Assembly: GCA_026770585.1 (NCBI GenBank)
Contig: MU646527.1
Span: forward strand, 427,436 to 437,583
Source of the DNA: Baffinella frigidus
Taxonomy: Eukaryota; Cryptophyceae; Cryptomonadales; Baffinellaceae
Direction: 5' to 3'
DNA: 10,148 nucleotides
Positions 1 to 5,075 of the stretch are shown here, piece after piece (the stretch's first letter is position 1; each line of letters opens with the position of its first letter). A program made the position numbers and the translations under genes. The notes under the pieces are model-generated. The model was not told the DNA's origin. It made no database searches and saw nothing but the letters and a program-made list of their open reading frames with translations.

Positions 1-86
1 ATAGGTTACGGGACCTAATCCGGGGACATGTTTAATTCAAAAGAAAATGGCCTATCAAACCGGGTTCTGGGAAAATGGGGAAATTG

Positions 87-152
87 GAGCCATTTCGTCA
101 ACCTTTGAGAGATTCATGGTACTAAATTTCTCAAAAGTTGACAAAATGGCTC
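87..152. repeat. foldback hairpin
   Basis: Arms 87-109 and 130-152 pair over 23 bp with two mismatches (GAGCCATTT... against ...AAATGGCTC), with a 20-base loop. Weaker pairing of A/T-rich sequence extends outwards on both sides. The 1-86 and 153-218 flanks hold no gene I can support. Confidence 0.7.
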
Positions 153-218
153 ATTTTTTTTCGATTTTCCATTATTTCCCGTGGCCAACTTCTCTGCAGA
201 GCGCTCGATGCTTTGATA

Positions 219-245
219 GACCCCGTGCACTACGATTGTCTCACG
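219..245 (+). pseudogene. inverted, degenerate copy of the TPR exon 4 core
   Basis: On the plus strand GACCCCGTGCACTACGATTG and the following bases match the sense strand of exon 4 around its DPVHYECLT codons with about two changes in 27 bases. In frame it reads DPVHYDCLT, but a stop follows within a few codons (near 261). It lies in the opposite orientation to exon 4. It could be a relic of an inverted duplication or a neighbouring TPR exon. Confidence 0.5.
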
Positions 246-346
246 CACCGTTCAAATTGAATATGTTCCCGCCACACGGTGGACTACGGACCTCTCATCA
301 AAGTCAACTTACCTGAAGATAATCAACTTACGGATATTTCCAACGC

Positions 347-507
347 AGACTGGTCACGTAACATCCCGGAATCCGGGGTCAACGAAAGCCAGCGGCAGCA
401 CCGGCCCTGTGTGTTGATGGCACGGGCTGACACCGACAATCCTGTCTAAACAAAAACGAAATACCGAAATGACTCGCAGCCCACCGAGGGGGGAGGAGAC
501 CGCTCGG
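347..507. repeat. divergent duplicate of the intron 4 / exon 4 border (compare 726-800)
   Basis: The block with GGTCACGTAACA, a CCCGGAATCCGGGG near-palindrome and GGTCAACGAAA at 347-387 matches 726-766. The block CTCGCAGCCCACCGA through GAGACCGCTCG at 473-506 matches 768-800, including the last six bases of exon 4 and its donor. About 80 unrelated bases (388-470) separate the two blocks here but not in the other copy. A partial third unit lies at 695-725. Confidence 0.65.
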
Positions 508-695
508 AATTGCCTACAGTAGGCCGTAGGGCTCCTATGACCAAAAAGTCGTAGGATTTTGGCCTACAGTAGGAGGTCCTAGGCAATCCCGTAGGCCTAA
601 CTACCCCATCTTTGGTCCATTACCCTATTAAACTCCTCCTTCCACGTGTGCCAGGACGATACTCGAGAGGCCCCTCCGCCTTTCGAAACGTGACC
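508..695. repeat. left arm of the 188-bp inverted repeat around TPR exon 4
   Basis: It pairs with 1102-1289 without a gap; I count four mismatches in 188 positions. It includes a 5'-truncated family A element (508-628) and a unique tail to 695. Its left edge directly abuts the duplicated exon border GAGACCGCTCGG, so 507/508 is a rearrangement breakpoint. Confidence 0.9.
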
Positions 696-794
696 GGGGT
701 CAACAAAACCCTCGCAGCCCACCGAGTGGTCACGTAACACCCCGGAATCCGGGGTCAACGAAACCCTCGCAGGCCACCTCGGGGGGGACGAGAC

Positions 795-958
795 CGCTCG
801 AGATCGTTGCGCGAGTAGGCGATCTTGGCGAGGTTCGTTAGACACTCGTAGTGCACGGGGTCGACGTCGAGGACGAGCTGGTAGAGCTTCTCGGCGCCTG
901 GGTCCTTGTCGAGATGGAGCTTGTGCGCCTTGGAGACCAGCTCGTCGAGGTTCGCCAC
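795..958 (-). CDS. TPR gene exon 4 (TPR motif)
   Basis: The acceptor acaacag|GTGGCGAAC starts in phase 0 as VANLDELV. The exon is 164 nt and ends NDLE plus CG at donor gagcg|GTCTCG (phase 2). It contains helix B of one TPR (A, Y, V and P at consensus positions 20, 24, 27 and 32) and helix A of the next. Because 164 is not a multiple of three, skipping it would shift the frame. It sits in the loop of a 188-bp inverted repeat. The donor side is less certain than the acceptor side. Confidence 0.75.
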
Positions 959-3900
959 CTGTTGTGGGGGTGGTCACGTTTCGAAGTGGGGAGGCGGTGG
1001 TCACGTTTCGGAGTGGGGAGGTGGTGGTCACGTGTCGGTGATCACGTGTTGTGGGGAGGAGGTCATCACGTTTCGGTGAGCACGTGTTGTGGGGAGGAGG
1101 TGGTCACGTTTCGAAAGGCGGAGGGGCCTCTCGAGTATCGTCCTGGCACACGTGGACGGAGGAGTTTAATAGGGTAATGGACCAAAGATGGGGTAGTTAG
1201 GTCTACGGCATTGCCTAGGACCTCCTACTGTAGGCCAAAATCCTACGACTTTTTGGTCATAGGAGCCCTACGGCCTACGGTAGGCAATTTCGTAGGCCTA
1301 ACTACCCCATTTTTGGTCCATTATCCTATGAAATTGATCACGTCAAAGGGCGAATCCACTCGAGGCTAGAAGAGGGAGTATTTTAAATGTGGGGTTGTTA
1401 AATTTAGTACCAGTCACGGGCAGGTTTGGTCACATCCCCGCTCGAATTCGAGCGGGGTCGTAACCAAACGCCCCCATTGTACCAAAATTACTACACCCCT
1501 AATTTTTTCTTCACTTGTAAAGGACTTGTAAAATTAAAACTTTTAAAATAGTCGCATTTCTAGCCTCGAGTGGAATCACGTCATCACGATCAACTACTCC
1601 TTACTCTTCGTATACGTTGTATACTTGGTGATATACGACTCTGGCCATACTCTTCGTATACGTTATATACTTGGTGATATACGACTCTGGGTGGGCGACT
1701 CTGAGAGGCATGTTGTGCTCTCTCGTGTCGCCTCCCAGAGTCTGACGCTTGATCGGCAACCCTTGGGGCGATGGCAGCGCGGCCTCGACAGAGGCGCCTG
1801 GGAGGCCTACTGGCATCTAGGCTGTCTCCCTTCCCTTGCTAGCGCGTCAGGGTCTCCTACAGGAGCACTGCCCTTCCCACTGCAGTGGGGCTCCGCTAAG
1901 TGGTTGCACTCCGCTCAGTGGATCCGTTCCACGTCAGGTTATGGGCCGCCCAGGCGCAAAAGGCGAACCACGTCACGCTTCGTAACCTCGCACACGTGGT
2001 GTAAGGAGGGGTTGGGTTTAGGGTTTAGGGTCTAGGGTTTAGGGTTTAGGGTTTAGAGTTCAGGGTTTATGGTTTATGGTTTAGGGTTTAGGGTTTAGGG
2101 TTTAGGGTTTAGGGTTCAGGGTTAAGGATCAAGAGTCGAGGGTTAAGGGTTTCCAGTTTCACGTTTCGAAAGGCGTAGGGCCCTCTCGAGCATCGTCGAG
2201 GTCCGTTTTGAGGTGAGGGTGGTCACGGAGAAGAAGAGGTTCGCTACCACCAACCCTCATGGGAGGACCAAATGATCGATTTGATCTATGAGGTTGACCC
2301 CGCCAGCACCCCGGATTTGGGGGGTCTGGTGGGGTAAATCTTCAAATATAAAATTGGTCCTCCCGTGAGGGTTGGTGGTACACACGCCAGAGAGCTCGAG
2401 GGAAACCGACGCCTTATCCACGTCAGATCTGACGTCGTCAACTTCAGTATTCAAGAGATTTCCCCTGAAAGATGCCAAAAGTGGATGTTTCGAGCCCTCT
2501 GGCGTGGTCGTAGCGCTACCTGCTGCTCGGATAGAGGACCAAATCGACAATTCTAAGACCTCAGAGTTACCCGGCAGAGGGGTCAGATCTGACCCCTCTG
2601 TCAAAGGAAAGCGGCTGCAAGAACTTGTTGATTTGGTCCGGTTGTGAGGGTTTCATAGGCTAACGGACTAAAAATGGGGTAGTTAGGCCTACGGAATTGC
2701 CTACCGTAGGCCGTAGGGCTCCTATGACCAAAAAGTCGTAGGATTTTGGCCTGCAGTAGGAGGTCCCAGGCAATCCCGTAGGCCTAACTACCCCATTTTT
2801 AGTCCATTACCCTATTAGGTTGGTACCTGCTGCTCGGAGAGCTTGTCGTGAGGCTCGAAGTCGCTCTTCACACGGTCGATCACCTTGAGGGTCAAGGGTC
2901 GAGGGTTCAGGGTTCAGGACGCAGAACTCAGGGTGCAGGGATCAAGTTTCAGGGTGCAGGGTGCAGGGTTCAGGGTTCAGGATGCAGGGTGCAGGGCTCA
3001 GGGTGCAGGGCTCAGGGTGCAGGGTGTAGGGTGAAGGGTGTAGGGTTCAGGGTGCAGGGGTCAGGGCGCAGGGCTCAGGGTTTAGGGTGCAGGGTTTAGG
3101 GTTCAGGGTGCAGGGTGCAGGCTGCAGTTTATGAGCCAAAAGTTGACTAAAAAATGTCACCTTCTGGTCGATCGCCCTGCTCTCCAACCGCGCTCGTGCA
3201 GGGTGCAGGGTTCAGGGTGCAGGGATCAGGGTGCAGGATGTAGGGTGTAGGGTGTAGGGTGTATAGTGTAGAGTGTAAACAATTTTTAGTGTAATTTTTT
3301 TTACTGTGAAAGGTTTTAGTGTGAAGGCACCTTCTGGTCGATCGCCCTGCTCTCCAGCCGCGCTCGTAGCGCCGGCGCGTTGATTCCTGGTGAGGTCTTC
3401 TGGGGTCAGGCTGTAGGCTGTAGGGTGCAGGGTGTAGGGTGTAGGGTGTAGGGTGTAGGGTTGAGGGTGTAGGGTGTAGGGTGTAGGGTGTAGGGTTGAG
3501 GGTTTGGCGCAGCGCCGGCGCGTTGATCCCCGGTTCAGGGTTTATGGGTGAGGGGTTAGGGTGAAGGGTGTAGGGCGTAGCGTGTGGGGTGTAGGGTGTA
3601 GGGTGTAGGGTGTAGGGTGTAGGGTGTAGGGTGTAGGGTGTCGGGTGTAGGGTTAAGGGTTTAGGTTTTAGAGTTTATGATTTATGGTTTATGGTTTATG
3701 GTTTGGGGTTTAGGGTTTAGGGTTCAGGGTTTAGGGTTTGGGGTGTAGTGTTTAGGTTTTGGGGTGTGGGGTTTAGGGTTTAGGGTTTAGGATTCAGGGT
3801 TTGGGATTCATGGTTCATGTTTCATGGTTCATGTTTCATGGTTCATGGTTGAGGGTTGATACCATGCATGGAAAAGTTCTGGTACTCATCCTCCTCCTTC

Positions 3901-4169
3901 CGCTCCTTCTTCGTCAGCTTGGGTGGTGAAAAGAACTCGTATGGTCGTGCCTGGGAGTCGACGCGATTGCGCCCCCGATTTAACTGCGCCTGAAAGCGCG
4001 CCGGTGCCCCCTTGGGGGTGGAGCTCTCCCCGCCCCCCGCCTCGCCCCCGCCCCCCGCCTCGCCCCCGAACAGCTCCCCCACATGCTCGAGCGCAAGAGC
4101 AATGTCCGACGGGTCCAGACCCCCGTTGTCCTTGGGCCGCTGTCGAGCACCCGCCTCCGTCTCCGACAT
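795..4169 (-). CDS. TPR-domain protein gene, 5' part (four exons, 3' end not seen)
   Basis: Spliced model on the minus strand: exon 1 4169-3863, exon 2 3386-3331, exon 3 2883-2827, exon 4 958-795. Every intron starts GT and ends AG, and the phases agree across all three junctions (1, 0, 0). The ATG at 4169 has G at -3. Residues 1-102 are low-complexity: a Gly/Glu-rich stretch near 34-48, a basic segment near 60-70, then the charged KLTKKERKEEDEY. Residues 104-140 look helical and charged. Residues 141-194 contain TPR signature positions: A, Y, V and P of one helix B (AEKLYQLVLDVDP), then L, A and A of the next helix A (YECLTNLAKIAY). TPRs are protein-interaction scaffolds; the specific partner or complex is not recognisable. 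An in-frame ATG at 4232 would add 21 residues. After residue 194 the exon ends in phase 2, and I found no convincing next exon down to base 1. Introns are 476, 447 and 1868 bp and almost entirely repeats. The exon chain is my inference; the TPR assignment rests on motif reading. Confidence 0.75.
967..1118. repeat. short tandem array of GGTCACGT... units
   Basis: Six imperfect units of about 24-27 bp, each with a (G)GTCACGT or ATCACGT core followed by a GTGGGGAGG(A)GG segment. The array fills the 3' end of TPR intron 3, directly before the exon 4 acceptor. Confidence 0.65.
1102..1289. repeat. right arm of the 188-bp inverted repeat around TPR exon 4
   Basis: Reverse complement of 508-695. On this side the family A element is complete (1169-1329), so this arm looks like the source copy. 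Part of its unique segment (1104-1144) recurs in diverged form at 2160-2201. Confidence 0.9.
1169..1329. mobile_element. family A MITE-like foldback element, copy 2 (complete)
   Basis: It is 161 bp with terminal inverted repeats of about 50 bp, from ATAGGGTAATGGACC to the matching ATTATCCTAT end. The interior is built from GTAGGCCTAC and CCTACGG words. There is no coding capacity, so it is non-autonomous. The target-site duplication is not clear. Confidence 0.75.
1337..1583. mobile_element. palindromic element flanked by a 9-bp direct repeat
   Basis: ATCACGTCA at 1337-1345 and 1575-1583 flanks an inverted-repeat element. Outer arms CCACTCGAGGCTAGA (1356-1370) and its complement (1559-1573) are exact, and inner arms match imperfectly. 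The centre is a perfect 22-bp palindrome at 1436-1457 around GAATTC. Nine-bp duplications are typical of Mutator-like elements. TCACGT words are common locally, so the duplication could be chance. Confidence 0.55.
1603..1742. repeat. tandem 42-bp repeat plus stem-loop; dispersed relative at 7637
   Basis: Two 42-bp copies (1603-1644 and 1649-1690) start ACTCTTCGTATACG and end CGACTCTGG, with 4 bases between. They run into a hairpin pairing 1683-1699 with 1727-1742. The second copy and hairpin (1651-1737) recur at roughly 80% identity at 7637-7724 in the same orientation. The stretch 1743-2012 shows nothing I can identify. Confidence 0.65.
2013..2151. repeat. telomere-like TTTAGGG array, intron 3 of the TPR gene
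   Basis: About 19 heptamers, mostly TTTAGGG with TTTATGG, TTCAGGG and TTAAGGG variants. The G-rich strand is the plus strand, so the TPR pre-mRNA carries the C-rich strand. Confidence 0.85.
2158..2201. repeat. diverged third copy of the inverted-repeat unique segment
   Basis: TCACGTTTCGAAAGGCG followed by a CTCTCGAG core and ATCGTC matches 1104-1144, and the complement of 653-693, with scattered changes. It directly follows the TTTAGGG array. Confidence 0.6.
2245..2380. mobile_element. family B MITE-like foldback element, copy 1
   Basis: It is 136 bp. The left end TACCACCAACCCTCATGGGA pairs with the right end at 2354-2380 almost completely, continuing into GGACCAA/TTGGTCC. The centre also folds (ACCCCGCCAG against CTGGTGGGGT). 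It shares termini with the element at 6935-7109. Confidence 0.75.
2382..2508. mobile_element. foldback element with ACGCCAGAG termini
   Basis: ACACGCCAGAGAGCTCGA on the left pairs with TCGAGCCCTCTGGCGTGGT on the right with few mismatches. A 14-bp perfect palindrome around AGATCT lies inside (2421-2434). No coding content. Confidence 0.55.
2518..2652. mobile_element. family B-like foldback element with a 26-bp perfect palindrome
   Basis: GGACCAAATCGACAA near 2537 pairs with TTGTTGATTTGGTCC near 2627. The core at 2575-2600 is a perfect 26-bp palindrome centred on AGATCT. The right end continues GGTTGTGAGGGTTT, like family B termini; the left lacks it. The left flank 2518-2531 repeats ACCTGCTGCTCGGA, the exon 3 donor edge (2825-2838). 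Confidence 0.6.
2655..2815. mobile_element. family A MITE-like foldback element, copy 3
   Basis: It is 161 bp, the same length as copy 2, running from ATAGGCTAACGGACTAAAAA to ATTACCCTAT. The interior is nearly identical to copy 2. The terminal arms differ from copy 2 at the same paired positions (GGACTAAAAA with TTTTTAGTCC). Confidence 0.8.
2827..2883 (-). CDS. TPR gene exon 3 (57 nt micro-exon)
   Basis: The acceptor ccctcaag|GTGATCG is built from the last heptamer of the intron 2 array. The exon encodes VIDRVKSDFEPHDKLSEQQ and ends CAG|GTACC. It is phase 0 at both ends, so it could be skipped without a frameshift. A family A hairpin element ends only 11 bases beyond the donor side of the exon. 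Confidence 0.7.
2884..3123. repeat. TTCAGGG/TGCAGGG-type heptamer array, intron 2 of the TPR gene
   Basis: Degenerate 7-bp repeats, mainly TTCAGGG, TGCAGGG and CTCAGGG, running directly up to the acceptor of exon 3. One long open frame across it is only a product of the repeat. Confidence 0.85.
3158..3197 (-). pseudogene. copy of the 3' half of TPR exon 2 with its donor
   Basis: These 40 bases match 3328-3367 at 39 of 40 positions. The copy covers the last 37 coding bases of exon 2 and the GT donor. It lies 170 bp downstream in the transcript, inside intron 2, with heptamer repeats immediately on its exon side. Confidence 0.8.
3198..3276. repeat. TGCAGGG to TGTAGGG heptamer array, intron 2
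   Basis: Heptamers shift from TGCAGGG/TTCAGGG to TGTAGGG along the block, then decay to TGTAGAG. A/T-rich non-repeat sequence (3277-3327) separates it from exon 2. Confidence 0.8.
3331..3386 (-). CDS. TPR gene exon 2 (56 nt micro-exon)
   Basis: The acceptor ctcaccag|GAATCAAC joins the last G of exon 1 to give Gly, then INAPALRARLESRAIDQK, with donor AAG|GTGCC. Phase in is 1 and phase out is 0. The exon is an island of non-repetitive GC-rich sequence between telomere-like arrays. Both of its edges recur nearby as partial copies (see the repeat entries at 3158-3197 and 3511-3532). Confidence 0.7.
3402..3510. repeat. TGTAGGG heptamer array, intron 1
   Basis: Nearly uniform TGTAGGG units with a few TGCAGGG and TTGAGGG variants, lying between exon 2 and the copy of its acceptor edge. 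Confidence 0.85.
3511..3532 (-). pseudogene. copy of the 5' edge of TPR exon 2
   Basis: AGCGCCGGCGCGTTGAT at 3511-3527 is identical to 3368-3384, the start of exon 2 as seen on the plus strand. Five further bases match at three positions. The acceptor AG is lost in this copy (CCCC instead of TCCT), so it should not splice. Confidence 0.7.
3533..3860. repeat. mixed heptamer array (TGTAGGG, TTTAGGG, TTTATGG, TTCATGG blocks), intron 1
   Basis: Homogeneous sub-blocks follow one another: TGTAGGG (about 3565-3650), TTTATGG (3675-3703), TTTAGGG (3705-3795), TTCATGG (3808-3849). The array reaches to within a few bases of the exon 1 donor. From 3420 to 3862 the plus strand has no CT dinucleotide, so the transcript has no AG there. 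Confidence 0.85.
3863..4169 (-). CDS. TPR gene exon 1 (start codon, low-complexity N-terminus)
   Basis: It is 307 nt, opening MSETEAGARQ and ending NFSMH plus one base of a split Gly codon. The donor reads catg|GTATCA, and telomere-like heptamers begin only a few bases into the intron. The GGEAGGGGEAGGG run is read from a CCCCGCCT-type repeat, which makes several other frames on both strands look open; those are shadows. The basic/acidic KLTKKERKEEDEY near the end is typical of a charged linker or short coiled coil. Confidence 0.8.
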
Positions 4170-4957
4170 TGCAACTCTTCGCTCTCCAAAATGCGAATCC
4201 TCGCCTCGGCCCTCGCGACCAGCGAATAGCAAGACGGCCGAATCTGGAGGGTTCGGCGTCGTCAGCGATTGCGGCTGGCGTGGTCTGGGACAGGTCGTCA
4301 GGACGACAGGTATGATGTGTATGTGTTAGAGCGAGGTGCTTTCTGGGCAGATCAGTCACAGAGGCAGGGGCAGATTCGCTGTTCGCGGTGAGGTGGGGCC
4401 GGACGGACTGGAGGCTGGGTTAGGGATGGTCTCTGCACTCCAGCTACAGATACTCGTTACAAAGCCCACTGCGCCCGCAAACCGCTTCCTGTCACGTTCT
4501 CTCGGCTCGAGCAGCTCTCGAGAATGACTCGTGGCCTGCTCCAAGAGGAGAGCGAAGATTCTCACTGCTCGGCCGAGCAAGGGCCCAGGATCCTTCACTC
4601 GCAGCACCAAGATCCTGTGAGGCCCGTCGTGTCGTGCGCAAGGCAGAACTACATGCGTGCTGTAGGTGACCTGGTGCTCCGTGGTATTGCCGTTTGCCCA
4701 CTCCCTTGCTCACCCTCCGAGCCCTTTCAAGACTGGAAGGGGATGCCGCCAATGCCCTGCAAGGGAGGGCATCCATTTTCCGCTCAAATTCGACCGGATT
4801 GACCCGAAATCCTTGCTGAAATGACACACCCATCCAGACAGAGACAAGTTGACTTTTGAAATGAGTCAACTCGAAAAAGTCAACTCTTAAAGTCAACTCG
4901 GCCACATTTTCCAAGTCCGACGGAGCTTCAATCAGGATTCAACCGCTCCGTGCTCCG
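4170..4957. promoter_or_regulatory. divergent upstream region shared by the two genes
   Basis: This is 788 bp between the two start codons, which point away from each other, so both promoters must lie here. I see no TATA box at a convincing distance. It contains a short foldback at 4742-4773 (GGATGCC paired with GGGCATCC) and the AGTCAAC cluster near 4848. Apart from these it shows no long repeat, unlike the flanking introns. Confidence 0.45.
4847..4899. promoter_or_regulatory. AGTCAACTC cluster about 60-110 bp upstream of the EF-hand start
   Basis: AGTCAACTC occurs at 4864-4872, 4878-4886 and 4891-4899, spaced 13-14 bp, and the reverse AAGTTGACTT lies at 4847. The TTGACT core on the minus strand matches the plant W-box consensus (TTGACY) recognised by WRKY factors. 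Similar GTTGAC words also occur in nearby foldback elements, so it may instead be a repeat remnant. Confidence 0.35.
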
Positions 4958-5075
4958 ATGAGGGTTACCGGCGCGCTGGCGGCGCTCCTCTGCGTGGCCC
5001 TTATCGCGGCTCCTGGCGCGCTCGCGTCGGACGCCTCGGACGCGGATGATTTTTTCAAGGCCCAGGATCAGAACG
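4958..5075 (+). CDS. EF-hand gene exon 1 (signal peptide and first half of the calcium loop)
   Basis: ATG 4958 opens MRVTGALAALLCVALIAAPG. The exon ends after AAC plus one G at donor aacg|GTGAGC, a strong donor. The calcium loop is cut after its third residue (D-Q-N). Phase out is 1. Confidence 0.85.

Noticed and set aside
331-480. Possible further minus-strand TPR exon after exon 4
   Set aside because: An AG and an open phase exist, but the translation shows no TPR positions and the segment overlaps duplicated intron sequence.
597-1177. Long open frames on both strands around exon 4
   Set aside because: They cover the inverted-repeat arms and tandem GGTCACGT units in other frames; only the frame starting at 958 has TPR positions and a matching acceptor.
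2848-3099. Plus-strand open frame rich in VQGSG/CRVQGS
   Set aside because: It is a translation of the heptamer array; a 7-bp repeat reads through all frames and lacks stops by composition.
2884-3860. Regular short repeats that could suggest a CRISPR array
   Set aside because: Units are contiguous 7-mers with no spacers, in intron-containing eukaryotic DNA; telomere-like repeats explain them.
3886-4359. Several long open frames on both strands over 3886-4359
   Set aside because: They are shadows of the GC-rich exon 1 of the TPR gene. Only the frame starting at 4169 joins in phase to the next exons.
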